Shown piece by piece: positions 1-9,002 of a stretch of DNA of 21,770 nucleotides (the stretch's first letter is position 1; each line of letters begins with the position of its first letter). The notes below the pieces were generated by a model that was not told the origin of the DNA, did not search any database, and saw nothing but the letters and a program-made list of their open reading frames with translations. The DNA comes from Gammaproteobacteria bacterium UBA4475. GTDB lineage: Bacteria > Pseudomonadota > Gammaproteobacteria > Pseudomonadales > Azotimanducaceae. The position numbers and the translations under genes are program-made. Location: assembly GCA_002389265.1 (NCBI GenBank), contig DGOD01000061.1, positions 1 through 21,770 on the forward strand, written 5' to 3'.

Positions 1-23
1 GGTTGTTTCGCCTTCACAGACAC
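1..23 (-). CDS. Start of the next minus-strand gene (probably tyrA/aroA), cut by the window edge
   Basis: Reading the minus strand past the hisC stop, a GTG codon at 23-21 opens a frame (V-S-V-K-A-K-Q) that runs off the window. A GGGAG stretch about 12 bases upstream, inside the end of hisC, could be its ribosome binding site. In Pseudomonas the gene after hisC2 is the prephenate dehydrogenase/EPSP synthase gene, which would fit. Only seven codons are visible, so the identity is inferred from context alone and the start codon is uncertain. Confidence 0.3.
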
Positions 24-27
24 GGGT

Positions 28-1134
28 TCAGCTTGCTCCCAGCACGGTCTTCAGCGCTTGAATGAAACGGGCATTTTCTGCCGGCAAACCAATAGTGACC
101 CGCAAGTGATTCGGCATTTCATAGACGCCCACGGGACGAACGATAACACCCTCGCGCAACAGCGCTTCATAAATTGGCATCGCGTCACGGCCCAGATCGA
201 TTGCCAGGAAGTTACCAACGGACGGAATATATTCCAGCCCCAACTCATCGCAAGCCTCAGTCAGCATCGCCATACCAGCAGTGTTAGCGCGAACTGCCGC
301 TTGCACATGGGCCTGATCGTCCAATGCGGCTACCGCTGCCGCTAACGACATGGCGTTAATATTAAACGGCTGACGCACTCGATTCAGCAGATCAGCTATC
401 GCCGGCTGACACACTGAATAGCCCACTCGTAGCGCTGCAATACCGTAGGCTTTGGAGAAGGTTCGAGTCACCACCAGGTTCGGATAGCGGGCCAGCAGAG
501 CAATACCATCAGGATAACCCGGCGCCTCGACATATTCGCAATAGGCTTCATCCAGTATGACTAGCACATTCTCCGGCACCTGATCCAGAAACCGCACCAG
601 ATCAACTTCCTTGACCCAGGTCCCAGTCGGGTTGTTCGGGTTAGCGATAAAAATCATTCGCGTCTTGTCAGTGATCATCGCGGCAGTCGCCTCGAGATCT
701 TGACCATAATTTTTGGCCGGCACGACTTTCAGTGTTGCTCCCAAGGCCATGGTGACCAGCGGGTAGACCACAAATGAGTGTTGGGAGACAATGGATTCGA
801 GACCGGGCGCCAAAAACACCCTTGCCAGTAACTCCAGCAATTCGTTAGAACCGTTACCGATCGTCAACATTTGCGGCGCCACACCCAGGTGTTCACTAAG
901 CTTGCGCTTCAAATGATAGGCACTGCCATCGGGATAGCGCGTCAACTCAGGAATCACGGCTGCCAGGCTATGGATCACTTCAGGGCTGGGACCCAATGGG
1001 TTTTCGTTGCTGGCGAGTTTGATCACGTCAGTCAAACCCAATTCACGCTGGAGCTCTTCCACCGGCTTGCCCGGCTGATAAGGCTGCAATCCTCGCACAC
1101 CGGGTGCGGCTAACTCAAAGAAATCACAGGTCAT
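28..1134 (-). CDS. hisC: Histidinol-phosphate aminotransferase (HisC2-like)
   Basis: PLP-dependent class I/II aminotransferase, 368 residues, normal for the family and cytosolic. The N-terminus (M-T-C-D-F-F-E-L-A-A-P-G-V) resembles pseudomonad HisC2 as I recall it, which supports the ATG at 1134. Visible motifs are ASNENPLG at 41-48, NPNNPTG at 165-171, LDEAY at 194-198 and the PLP lysine K228 in TFSKAYG, followed by the arginine in LRVGY. It interconverts imidazole-acetol phosphate and histidinol phosphate. Proteins of this type placed beside pheA are generally thought also to act on aromatic keto acids such as phenylpyruvate. It lies 85 bases downstream of pheA on the same strand, so it is probably co-transcribed. 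The family call is firm; whether histidine or aromatic synthesis is the main role is inference. Confidence 0.95.
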   Translation of the reverse strand: MTCDFFELAAPGVRGLQPYQPGKPVEELQRELGLTDVIKLASNENPLGPSPEVIHSLAAVIPELTRYPDGSAYHLKRKLSEHLGVAPQMLTIGNGSNELLELLARVFLAPGLESIVSQHSFVVYPLVTMALGATLKVVPAKNYGQDLEATAAMITDKTRMIFIANPNNPTGTWVKEVDLVRFLDQVPENVLVILDEAYCEYVEAPGYPDGIALLARYPNLVVTRTFSKAYGIAALRVGYSVCQPAIADLLNRVRQPFNINAMSLAAAVAALDDQAHVQAAVRANTAGMAMLTEACDELGLEYIPSVGNFLAIDLGRDAMPIYEALLREGVIVRPVGVYEMPNHLRVTIGLPAENARFIQALKTVLGAS

Positions 1135-1219
1135 TTAGACTGCCATCCTAGTTAAATTTACGGTAGTTGCTGAAGCGCGTGTCGCGTCTTGACGATTCAC
1201 CGGCGCCACCATCGACGCA

Positions 1220-2344
1220 TCAAAGACTGGTGATAGCGCGGGGGTAAGAGCCAAGCATTTTGATCTCAAGGACGTCGCTGTCAATTTCGCTGATGACCTG
1301 AGCGATAATCTCATCTTGCGCGTGGCCTTCAAAATCGATAAAGAAAACATAGGACCACATACCCGTTCGACTCGGCCTGGTTTCGATCGAGGTCAACGAC
1401 ACATCATGCCGATGAAACGGCTCGAGCAACTTATATAGCGCTCCCGGCTGATTATGGGTCGAGACCATGATAGACGTTTTATCTTTACCACTGGGACCAA
1501 TCACCTCACGGCCCACCACAATAAATCGTGTGGTATTGTCCGACTCATCTTCGATTTTCTTCGACAGCACCGTCAAACAGTAGGTTTCCGCAGCAATTTC
1601 GCCGGCAATCGCAGCCGTACCCTCTTCTGCAAGCGCAAGACGCGCCGCCTCAGCATTACTCGAGGCGGTAATCCGCGGTATGCGCGGGTAATGACCATCA
1701 AGCCATCGTCGACACTGACCGAAGGTCTGCTGATGCGCATAAATTTTAGTGATCTTCTCGGGGTTCGTACCGGGGGCAACCATCAAGTGATGGTGAATGC
1801 GCAATTCCACTTCACCGCAAACTCGCAGAGAGGAATTCAAAAAATTATCGAGGGTATGGCTGACGACACCTTCAGTAGAGTTTTCAACCGGTACCACACC
1901 GTAATTGCAGTTTTCTGACGCCACCTCGCGAAACACGTCATCAACGGTGATCATTGGCACACCCACTACCGCATGACCAAATTGTTTAAGGGTCGCTAAC
2001 TGCGTGAAGGTACCTTCTGGGCCCAAATAGGCGACCTTCAGTGGTTCCTCGAGTGCCAGGCAGGCAGACATAATCTGACGATATACTTGGATGACTTTGT
2101 CATCACTCAGTGGCCCAGGGTTCTTCGCCGCTATATTACGCAGCACCTGAGCTTCGCGCTCAGGTCGATAAAATATGGGAGCAACGTCACCGGATGCCGC
2201 CTGCTTGACTTCTGCCACTTCCAGGGCACACCTAGCTCGTTCATTGAGTAAGCCGAGAATTTCACTGTCCAGCGCATCAATGCGCTGACGTAGCTGGTCG
2301 AGTTGCTGATCGGCGCCCGCTGCAGCTTTGTCTTCGATGGTCAT
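1220..2344 (-). CDS. pheA: Bifunctional chorismate mutase/prephenate dehydratase (P-protein)
   Basis: Cytosolic enzyme turning chorismate into prephenate and then phenylpyruvate for phenylalanine synthesis. From the ATG at 2344 it has 374 residues in three parts. An AroQ-type chorismate mutase helix bundle lies at about 14-100 (LRQRIDALDSEIL). The prephenate dehydratase core lies at about 102-278, opening with YLGPEGTFT and ending with the TRF motif at 272-274. A C-terminal ACT domain lies at about 290-370, with PGALYKLL and an ETRPS variant of the ESRP phenylalanine-binding motif. The frame opens three codons earlier at a GTG (2353), but the ATG is the more ordinary choice; neither has a strong Shine-Dalgarno. 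It follows gyrA by 78 bases, where serC would lie in Pseudomonas. Feedback inhibition by phenylalanine through the ACT domain is expected from the family. Confidence 0.95.
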   Translation of the reverse strand: MTIEDKAAAGADQQLDQLRQRIDALDSEILGLLNERARCALEVAEVKQAASGDVAPIFYRPEREAQVLRNIAAKNPGPLSDDKVIQVYRQIMSACLALEEPLKVAYLGPEGTFTQLATLKQFGHAVVGVPMITVDDVFREVASENCNYGVVPVENSTEGVVSHTLDNFLNSSLRVCGEVELRIHHHLMVAPGTNPEKITKIYAHQQTFGQCRRWLDGHYPRIPRITASSNAEAARLALAEEGTAAIAGEIAAETYCLTVLSKKIEDESDNTTRFIVVGREVIGPSGKDKTSIMVSTHNQPGALYKLLEPFHRHDVSLTSIETRPSRTGMWSYVFFIDFEGHAQDEIIAQVISEIDSDVLEIKMLGSYPRAITSL

Positions 2345-2422
2345 AAGCACCACCGGCTACGGCTATTCAAGACAACATCAGCGCTAGACACTGTCATCGC
2401 AATGGCGTGAAGCCAATCCAAT

Positions 2423-5104
2423 CTAGCTGTCAGCGTCATCGTTGATACCCGCTTGTGAGTCATCGACTGAACTCTGACCCTCAATGCCTGCCGAGTCAGC
2501 ACTGCTTGGTGTATGTGTTCCAGCGGCAACAGAATCCGCTTCATCGGCGCCCTCTGCCAAACCCGCCTCTGCTAAGTCGGCCTCTTCAACTCGAGCGAGA
2601 CCTACCAGGCTTTCATCACTGGCCAGGTTAATCAAGCGCACGCCTTGCGTATTACGACCCTGAGTTGATACCTCTTCGCCACGGATTCTTACCAACGTGC
2701 CCTGATCGCTGATCAGAATCACTTCATCGCCACTATAGATCTGAATGACACCGACAACAGGCCCATTACGCTCACTGACTTTCATGCAGATAACACCCTG
2801 GCCACCGCGACCAATGACGGAATAGTCTTCAAGGTTCGAGCGTTTGCCGTAACCATTTTCACTGGCTATCAATAATTCCGCATCTGGCTGAGGAATGATC
2901 AGCGCAATCAAGGTTTGTTCTTGGCGAAGCTTAACCCCGCGCACACCGCGCGCAGTGCGACCCATGGCACGGACGTCCGACTCATTAAAGCGAATCGCCT
3001 TACCGCCGCTGGTGAACAACATCACATCCGAGTCACCTTGAGTGATCGAAGCGCCAACCAAGGTATTGTCTTCGTCGAGTTCGATCGCAATTAGCCCGGA
3101 CGACCGCCTTCTGGCGAACTCCATCAGCGGGGTTTTCTTGACCGTACCGTTTGCCGTTGCCATGAAAATAAACTGATCATCACGATATTCTCTGACGGGC
3201 AGCATGGCAGTGATTCGCTCGTCTGCACCCAAGGGCAGAATATTGACCAATGGCCGCCCGCGAGCTGCTCGACTGGCCACAGGAATCTCAAACACCCTTA
3301 ACCAATAGACTTTACCCTTGTTCGTAAAGCATAAGATCGTGTCGTGAGTACTCGCCACCATCAGGTGTTCGATAAAGTCCTCATCCTTCACCGCACTAGC
3401 GGAACGACCGCGACCACCGCGGCGCTGGGCCTGATAGTCCGTAATCGGCTGAGTCTTGGCATAACCAGAATTTGACAAGGTCACCACCATGTCTTGCTCG
3501 GTGATTAGATCTTCTGTAGTGAGATCTTCCTGCGTCCCAATAATTTCCGTACGTCGCTCATCACCATACTCTTCGCGAATTTCCGTCAGTTCTTCGCGAA
3601 TGATCTCCATCAGACGCTCTGGCTGATTCAGGATAATCAACAGTTCTGAGATAGTACTGACAATTTCTTCGTATTCAGACAACAAGCGCTGTTGTTCCAG
3701 CCCAGTCAGTCGGTTTAAACGCATTTCTAGAATCGACTGTGCCTGTTCAGGTGACAAAAAGTAGTCGCCATTTTCTTTCAGCCCATAACGGGCATCCAAC
3801 TCGTCGGGACGAGCGGCGTCTGGGCCGGCGCGCTCCAGCATCTTTTGGACATTGTCTGATCGCCAGGAAGTGGCTATCAACCGATCCTTGGCTTCTTGGG
3901 CATTCGCCGACGATTTAATCAGCTCGATGACAGGATCTATATTCGACAGCGCCACCGCCAGACCTTCAAGAATATGGCCTCGAGTTCGAGCGCGACGCAA
4001 CAAAAACACAGTTCGCCGAGTAATAACTTCGCGACGATGTAACACGAACGCAACCAGAACTTCCTTGAGATTCAATACCCGTGGTTGACCCTCCACCAGC
4101 GCCACGATATTGATGCCGAAGACCGTTTGCAGCTGAGTCTGAGCATAGAGATTATTCAGCACTACTTCACCGACCTCACCTCGACGCAATTCAATGACGA
4201 TGCGGGTGTCTGTGGAAGACTCATCTCGAAGCTCGGAAATACCTTCAATTTTCTTTTCTTTCACTAGCTCAGCAATGCGCTCGATAAGACGGGCGCGGTT
4301 CAACTGAAAGGGAATTTCTTGAATGATAATCGTGTCCCGATGGGTTTTTTCATCGGTGAAGACTTCACAGCGCGCTCGCACCTGAATTCGACCACGACCC
4401 GTGCGGTAGGCCATCACGATGCCAGCACGACCGTTAATAATGGCCCCTGTGGGGAAATCTGGACCTTGAATATGTTCCATCAGGCCATCGGTATCAATAT
4501 CGGGGTTATCAATCAACGCCAGGCAGGCATTAACGACTTCCGTCAGGTTATGGGGCGGAATATTAGTCGCCATACCCACCGCGATACCGCTGGAACCATT
4601 AACCAACAGATTCGGGACCTTTGATGGCAAAACCACTGGCATCTGCAGGGTGCCATCATAGTTGTCAGTAAAATCAACGGTTTCTTTATCTAGATCGGCC
4701 AGTAATTCATGAGCGATCTTTTTCATGCGGATTTCGGTGTAACGCATGGCAGCGGCGCTATCACCATCAAGGGAACCAAAGTTACCCTGACCATCCACCA
4801 ACGGATACCGCATATTGAAGGTCTGCGCCATCCTGACAATCGTGTCGTAAGCGGCCGTATCACCGTGAGGATGATACTTACCGATCACATCACCCACAAT
4901 TCGAGCCGACTTCATATAGGCTCGGTTGTAGACGTTGTTCAGTTCGCTCATGGCAAACAATACCCGCCGGTGAACGGGTTTGAGACCGTCTCGAACATCG
5001 GGCAGCGCACGACCGACGATGACGCTCATAGCATAATCCAGGTAGGACTGCTTCAGCTCATCTTCGATGTTTATCGTAGTTATATCGTTATCGAAATCAG
5101 ACAT
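2423..5104 (-). CDS. gyrA: DNA gyrase subunit A
   Basis: 893-residue GyrA, the DNA-cutting subunit of the GyrA2GyrB2 topoisomerase that adds negative supercoils. Catalytic tyrosine Y122 sits in AAMRYTEIR, numbered as in E. coli. The quinolone-resistance-determining region reads [11 protein letters not shown], with Thr83 and Asp87. Thr83 is the usual wild-type residue in pseudomonads, whereas E. coli has Ser83. The GyrA box of the C-terminal beta-pinwheel is QRRGGRG near residue 560. The last ~55 residues are a low-complexity acidic tail rich in D, E, A and S, of the kind that modulates wrapping activity in other GyrAs. No Shine-Dalgarno is evident before the ATG at 5104. Transcription starts in the region shared with mtaD, and pheA follows downstream. 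Confidence 0.98.
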   Translation of the reverse strand: MSDFDNDITTINIEDELKQSYLDYAMSVIVGRALPDVRDGLKPVHRRVLFAMSELNNVYNRAYMKSARIVGDVIGKYHPHGDTAAYDTIVRMAQTFNMRYPLVDGQGNFGSLDGDSAAAMRYTEIRMKKIAHELLADLDKETVDFTDNYDGTLQMPVVLPSKVPNLLVNGSSGIAVGMATNIPPHNLTEVVNACLALIDNPDIDTDGLMEHIQGPDFPTGAIINGRAGIVMAYRTGRGRIQVRARCEVFTDEKTHRDTIIIQEIPFQLNRARLIERIAELVKEKKIEGISELRDESSTDTRIVIELRRGEVGEVVLNNLYAQTQLQTVFGINIVALVEGQPRVLNLKEVLVAFVLHRREVITRRTVFLLRRARTRGHILEGLAVALSNIDPVIELIKSSANAQEAKDRLIATSWRSDNVQKMLERAGPDAARPDELDARYGLKENGDYFLSPEQAQSILEMRLNRLTGLEQQRLLSEYEEIVSTISELLIILNQPERLMEIIREELTEIREEYGDERRTEIIGTQEDLTTEDLITEQDMVVTLSNSGYAKTQPITDYQAQRRGGRGRSASAVKDEDFIEHLMVASTHDTILCFTNKGKVYWLRVFEIPVASRAARGRPLVNILPLGADERITAMLPVREYRDDQFIFMATANGTVKKTPLMEFARRRSSGLIAIELDEDNTLVGASITQGDSDVMLFTSGGKAIRFNESDVRAMGRTARGVRGVKLRQEQTLIALIIPQPDAELLIASENGYGKRSNLEDYSVIGRGGQGVICMKVSERNGPVVGVIQIYSGDEVILISDQGTLVRIRGEEVSTQGRNTQGVRLINLASDESLVGLARVEEADLAEAGLAEGADEADSVAAGTHTPSSADSAGIEGQSSVDDSQAGINDDADS

Positions 5105-5154
5105 GTATTGGACGGTCTAAATTTGCCGCCGGAACCCCCCTAAACAATCGTGCA

Positions 5155-5169
5155 ATGATACCATGTCAA
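5155..5169 (-). promoter_or_regulatory. Candidate gyrA promoter (extended -10)
   Basis: On the minus strand a TTGACA (5169-5164) is followed at once by TGGTATCAT (5163-5155), which reads as an extended -10 element (TGn plus TATCAT). TTGACA is too close to serve as the -35 of that -10. With a 17-base spacer it would instead need a poor -10 (TGTTTA). The extended -10 reading leaves a 5' leader of about 45 bases before gyrA. This is a pattern match only. Confidence 0.4.
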
Positions 5170-5224
5170 AGTACCAAAACACACGCCCGGTTGAGTTTTT
5201 AGCCATCCTTAAGTCATTCACAGG

Positions 5225-5230
5225 TATAAT
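5225..5230 (+). promoter_or_regulatory. Candidate -10 element for the mtaD operon
   Basis: A perfect TATAAT lies on the plus strand about 90 bases before the mtaD start. No good -35 sits 16-18 bases upstream, so an activator may be needed or the match may be chance. Immediately downstream is a small palindrome, GCCGAGTCGGC (5231-5241), then further CGGCC repeats, which could be an operator or an early leader hairpin. Confidence 0.4.
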
Positions 5231-5317
5231 GCCGAGTCGGCCGTCGGCCAACCTATAACGTCAACCTGCGATGGCAACATTTGGTGACTACACCGACCAT
5301 CAGACCCGTGGAAGAAC

Positions 5318-6655
5318 ATGATCAAAGCCACAGACATCAAACTCGTTAGCCCTACCTGGATCGTGCCGGTCATTCCCGCCGGGGTCGTCCTCGAAAACCA
5401 TACACTGGTCATCTCCAGGGATCAGATTTTGGCTCTGCTACCCACCCCACAGGCCTTAACCGAGTACCCCGACGCACCCAATCTGCAACTCGAGGACCAT
5501 ATCGTTACCCCCGGCCTGATCAACGCCCACGGCCATGCAGCCATGACGCTATTTCGAGGTTATGCCGACGATCGCGAGCTTATAGATTGGTTGAACAATC
5601 ATATTTGGCCTGTTGAAGGTCAGTTTGTGGATTATGACTTTGTCTATGATGGCACCAGTCTGGCGGTAGCCGAGATGATTCGCGGCGGCACTACCTGTGC
5701 CGCAGACACCTATTTCTTTCCCGATGCCGTAGCAAATGCCTTCTCTCACAATCACTTCCGGGGCCAGGTTTGCATGCCCGTCATCCAGTTCGCCAATGCC
5801 TGGGCAAAAACTGAAGACGAACATATCCACAAAGGTCTGCAGTTTCGCGACGACCTGGTCAAAAATAATCCGCTGCTAACCACGGCCTTTGCACCCCACT
5901 CGCCGTATACCGTGACGGATCATGGGTTTGAGCGCACGTTACTCTATGCCGAGGAACTACAATTACCGATTCATCTGCATCTCCACGAAACGCTCACTGA
6001 GGTGCAGGACGCCATGCGCCAGCATGGCCAGCGACCGATCGCCCGCATGCACAATCTAGGATTGCTATCACCTTTATTGCAGACGGTGCATATGACCCAA
6101 CTCGAAGCCGGTGAAATCACATTGCTGGCCGATAATAATGTGCATGTAGCACACTGCCCCGAATCAAACTTAAAACTTGCCAGCGGCTTTTGCCCTGTGG
6201 GTGACCTGATCAAGGCCGGCATTAACGTCGCCATCGGTACCGACGGCGCAGCCAGCAACAACAACCTGGACATGCTGGAGGAAATACGTACGGCAGCCAT
6301 TGTCGCTAAATCAGTCAGCCAGGATGCGACCGTGGTCAGCGCCCATGAGGCACTGGCTATGGCCACCATCAATGGCGCCCTGATGCTCGGCCTGGAAGAT
6401 AAAATTGGCAGCTTGGAGGCAGGTAAGCTTGCCGACTTTATCGCAGTGGACCTATCGGACCTGAGCTTTGCCCCCATCTATAACCCCATCTCGCAGATGG
6501 TGTATGCTGCCACAGGGCGGCAGGTCAACCACGTCTGGATCAACGGTGTCCAACTATTGGCCGATGGCCAGTTCACTCAACTCGACAGCCAACGGGTACG
6601 TGCCAATACCCGTCAATGGCAATCTAAAATCAGCGCATTCAGCAGGCCCATATGA
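5318..6655 (+). CDS. mtaD: 5-methylthioadenosine/S-adenosylhomocysteine deaminase-type amidohydrolase (TRZ/ATZ family)
   Basis: Metal-dependent amidohydrolase, 445 residues. Metal-site motifs are in order: HGH at 71-73, HLHET at 221-225, HCPESN at 279-284 and GTDGAASNNNLDM at 307-319, with D309 the likely metal and catalytic aspartate. The GGTTC segment at 123-127 is also typical. The start has GGAAGA just upstream (5310-5315). It occupies the slot of the Pseudomonas gyrA-side TRZ/ATZ hydrolase, which is described as deaminating methylthioadenosine in methionine salvage. The Pseudomonas neighbour mtnA is not here. Its stop overlaps the ubiG start (ATGA). The fold and family are certain. The exact substrate (MTA, SAH or another aminopurine nucleoside) is inferred from the family and context. 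Confidence 0.85.
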   Translation: MIKATDIKLVSPTWIVPVIPAGVVLENHTLVISRDQILALLPTPQALTEYPDAPNLQLEDHIVTPGLINAHGHAAMTLFRGYADDRELIDWLNNHIWPVEGQFVDYDFVYDGTSLAVAEMIRGGTTCAADTYFFPDAVANAFSHNHFRGQVCMPVIQFANAWAKTEDEHIHKGLQFRDDLVKNNPLLTTAFAPHSPYTVTDHGFERTLLYAEELQLPIHLHLHETLTEVQDAMRQHGQRPIARMHNLGLLSPLLQTVHMTQLEAGEITLLADNNVHVAHCPESNLKLASGFCPVGDLIKAGINVAIGTDGAASNNNLDMLEEIRTAAIVAKSVSQDATVVSAHEALAMATINGALMLGLEDKIGSLEAGKLADFIAVDLSDLSFAPIYNPISQMVYAATGRQVNHVWINGVQLLADGQFTQLDSQRVRANTRQWQSKISAFSRPI

Positions 6656-7380
6656 ACGAAAAAACCAGCACCACCACACAGAATTGGGATCCGGCAGAGG
6701 TCGCGAAATTTGATCAGCTGGCCCGCACCTGGTGGGATGAAGACGGCGATTTCAAACCTTTACACGCGATTAATCCGCTCCGTCTTGGCTATATCCAGGA
6801 CAACGTTGAACTCACCGGCAAAGCCGTCCTCGACGTGGGTTGCGGTGGCGGGATTCTGAGTGAATCCTTGGCCCGGGCTGGTGCTACCGTCACTGGCATC
6901 GATTTAGCAGAAAAGCCCTTACAAGTCGCTCGACTGCATCGCCTAGAATCGGACCTGGCGATCGACTATCAACTCATTGCCATCGAGGCCTTGAGCCAGC
7001 AACGGCCTCAAACCTTTGACGTCATCACTTGCATGGAAATGCTCGAACACGTGCCCGATCCTGCGTCTATCATCAAGGCCTGTCGAGAATTGTTAAAACC
7101 CGGCGGCCAGTTGTTTTTGTCGACTATCAACCGGAATCCCAAAGCTTATGCATTTGCGGTGATTGGCGCGGAGTATGTGCTTAAACTCCTCCCTCGCGGC
7201 ACGCATGACTATCATAAATTTATCAAACCGTCAGAGCTCACACGCTGGCTACGAGAAGAGCACTTCGCGCTGCAAAGCCTGAAGGGCTTGAGCTTCTCGC
7301 CGTTTACACAGACCTATGCCCTGACTGCCGACACCAGTGTCAACTACCTGGCCCATGCCTGCCTAGAATCTCCTGCTTGA
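6652..7380 (+). CDS. ubiG: Ubiquinone biosynthesis O-methyltransferase
   Basis: SAM-dependent methyltransferase of 242 residues, normal for UbiG. It performs both O-methylations in ubiquinone synthesis, on membrane-associated substrates. The N-terminus (FDQLARTWWDEDGDFKPLH) is diagnostic for UbiG. Motif I is LDVGCGGGILSE from about residue 60, and the post-motif segment is CMEMLEHVPDP. The GTHDYHKFIKPSEL stretch is also characteristic. The ATG overlaps the mtaD stop by four bases, indicating translational coupling. In Pseudomonas the MurNAc-6-phosphate phosphatase gene mupP follows; here the next gene is the YciK-like dehydrogenase after 59 bases. Confidence 0.96.
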   Translation: MNEKTSTTTQNWDPAEVAKFDQLARTWWDEDGDFKPLHAINPLRLGYIQDNVELTGKAVLDVGCGGGILSESLARAGATVTGIDLAEKPLQVARLHRLESDLAIDYQLIAIEALSQQRPQTFDVITCMEMLEHVPDPASIIKACRELLKPGGQLFLSTINRNPKAYAFAVIGAEYVLKLLPRGTHDYHKFIKPSELTRWLREEHFALQSLKGLSFSPFTQTYALTADTSVNYLAHACLESPA

Positions 7381-7439
7381 TTGGGATCCATTGTCGGCCG
7401 TCGACTTCAACTCACCAGCCATTGGGAACTTAACGCTTC

Positions 7440-8177
7440 ATGGACTACCAAGCACCACAGGATTTACTCGCCCATAAGGTCATACTTGTTACCGGTGCCG
7501 GTGATGGTATCGGCCGGGTCGCGGCGACGACATTTGCCAGTCACGGCGCCACCGTGGTGCTACTCGGCAAAACCACAGCAAAACTCGAGCAGGTCTATGA
7601 TGAGATTATGGCCTTGGGTGCGCCGGAACCCGGCATCGCACCGATGGATCTGGCGACTGCCAGTAGCGAGGACATCAAGCAACTCGCCGAGGTCCTCGAC
7701 AGTACTTATGGCAGATTGGACGGCTTGCTGCACAATGCGGCGATGTTAGGCGACAGAATTCCGGTGGAGCACTATGACATCAATCAATGGATGACTGTCA
7801 TGCAGGTCAATTTCAACGCCGTGTTCATGCTCAGCCGGCTAATGTTACCTCTGCTTCGCCAAGCACCAGCAGCCTCATTGCTGTTCACCAGCTCCAGTGT
7901 CGGTGCCGCACCAAAAGCCTACTGGGGACCTTATGCCGTATCGAAGTATGCGATGGAGGGCTTGGCAAAATTGCTCGCCGAAGAATTGGACAACACGTCG
8001 GCGATTCGCGTCAATATTATTAACCCAGGCGCAACCCGAACTAGCATGCGCGCTAAAGCCTATCCGAATGAAAATCCAGCCAACCTCAAAACTGCGACCA
8101 GCTTGATGCCACTTTATTTATATCTCATGGGCGATGATAGCAGTGCGATCAATGGTGAGACCCTAACAGCCAGCTAA
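7440..8177 (+). CDS. yciK: YciK-like short-chain dehydrogenase/reductase
   Basis: Classical short-chain dehydrogenase of 245 residues with a Rossmann fold. The nucleotide motif is TGAGDGIG at 18-25, the adenine-pocket motif is HNAAMLG at 98-104, and the catalytic residues are a serine near 151-153 and Y165/K169 in YAVSK. The N-terminus (YQAPQDLLAHKVILVTGAGDGIG) matches the YciK group, whose physiological substrate is not established. It sits 59 bases after ubiG, the place of the equivalent gene in Pseudomonas if mupP is removed. Only a weak GGGAA lies before the ATG, about 14 bases away. It ends before the convergent hairpin at 8185-8212. Confidence 0.88.
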   Translation: MDYQAPQDLLAHKVILVTGAGDGIGRVAATTFASHGATVVLLGKTTAKLEQVYDEIMALGAPEPGIAPMDLATASSEDIKQLAEVLDSTYGRLDGLLHNAAMLGDRIPVEHYDINQWMTVMQVNFNAVFMLSRLMLPLLRQAPAASLLFTSSSVGAAPKAYWGPYAVSKYAMEGLAKLLAEELDNTSAIRVNIINPGATRTSMRAKAYPNENPANLKTATSLMPLYLYLMGDDSSAINGETLTAS

Positions 8178-8184
8178 ACCCGCA

Positions 8185-8212
8185 GCGATGCCAAGCTCTG
8201 CTTGGACATCGC
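8185..8212. terminator. Hairpin between convergent yciK and rluB
   Basis: Twelve base pairs formed by GCGATG plus CCAAGC on the left and GCTTGG plus CATCGC on the right, with one bulged A and a three-base TCT loop. It lies wholly in the 51-base gap between two converging stop codons. There is no T-run on either side, so it is not a classical intrinsic terminator. It could still stop or stabilise both transcripts. Confidence 0.55.
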
Positions 8213-8228
8213 GGCTTGATCCAGTCTG

Positions 8229-9002
8229 TCAGCGGCGTTTCTTGCTGCGCTGAGGGCCCATGCCGGCCATGTGGTAAAGCTCTTTAATTTCCTTGAGGGG
8301 CAGTTCCATATAGCGACCAGCCGTGATGGCCGAAGGAATAAAGAAGCTACCAAACCGCACCCGTTTCAAGCGGCTGACGGTAATGCCCTGGGATTCCCAC
8401 AGGCGCCTGACCTCACGATTTCGACCCTCCATTAAGGCCACGTAATACCATTGGTTTGCACCTTCCTGCTCCTCTCGGCCACGCTTGATGTCACTAAATT
8501 TAGCGATCCCGTCTTCGAGCATCACCCCGTCACGCATATTCTGCAACACTTCATCCGTCACATTGCCCAAAACCCGCACGGCGTATTCTCGGTCAATCTT
8601 GCTCGACGGGTGCATCAATTTGTTAGCCAGCTGCCCATCAGTGGTAAACAACAGCAGGCCACTGGTTGAAAAATCCAAGCGACCAACCGCGACCCAACGC
8701 TGCCTCGACAGCTTCGGCAATTGATCAAACACTGACTTTCGGCCTTCCGGATCCTTCCTCGAACAAATCTCATTTGCTGGCTTGTTGTAAAGCAGGTATC
8801 GGTGACGCTGGGGCTTGCGTACCACCGATTTACCACTCACCTCGATTCTGTCTTCCTCATCGACTCGATCGCCTAATTTGGCGACGCGACCATTGACGCT
8901 GACTCGACCCTCAGCGATCCAGCCTTCTATTCCGCGGCGACTCCCCATGCCGATACTGGCAAGTACTTTCTGTAATTTTTCAGTCGGCAAACTTTCGATC
9001 AT
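8229..9002 (-). CDS. rluB: 23S rRNA pseudouridine synthase B
   Basis: RsuA-family pseudouridine synthase, 257 residues. RluB modifies U2605 of 23S rRNA (E. coli numbering) in the cytosol. An N-terminal S4 RNA-binding domain occupies about 8-60 (KLQKVLASIGMGSRRGIE). The catalytic domain carries the catalytic aspartate D110 in VGRLDFSTSGLLLFT. EGRNREVRRLWE near the C-terminal part is another family signature. It ends in a basic RSKKRR tail and lacks the long low-complexity tail seen in E. coli RluB. Its ATG overlaps the scpB stop by four bases (ATGA), the usual scpB-rluB arrangement in gammaproteobacteria, which favours RluB over RluE or RsuA. Confidence 0.93.
   Translation of the reverse strand: MIESLPTEKLQKVLASIGMGSRRGIEGWIAEGRVSVNGRVAKLGDRVDEEDRIEVSGKSVVRKPQRHRYLLYNKPANEICSRKDPEGRKSVFDQLPKLSRQRWVAVGRLDFSTSGLLLFTTDGQLANKLMHPSSKIDREYAVRVLGNVTDEVLQNMRDGVMLEDGIAKFSDIKRGREEQEGANQWYYVALMEGRNREVRRLWESQGITVSRLKRVRFGSFFIPSAITAGRYMELPLKEIKELYHMAGMGPQRSKKRR

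Noticed and set aside
1454..1918. 154-codon plus-strand frame opposite pheA
   Set aside because: Antisense to conserved pheA sequence, with no recognisable motif or ribosome binding site.
4709..5143. 144-codon plus-strand open frame opposite the start of gyrA
   Set aside because: It lies wholly antisense to the most conserved part of gyrA and shows no family signature; it is a by-product of gyrA codon use.
5971..6477. 168-codon minus-strand frame opposite mtaD
   Set aside because: Antisense shadow of the amidohydrolase; rich in S, A and L with no family features.
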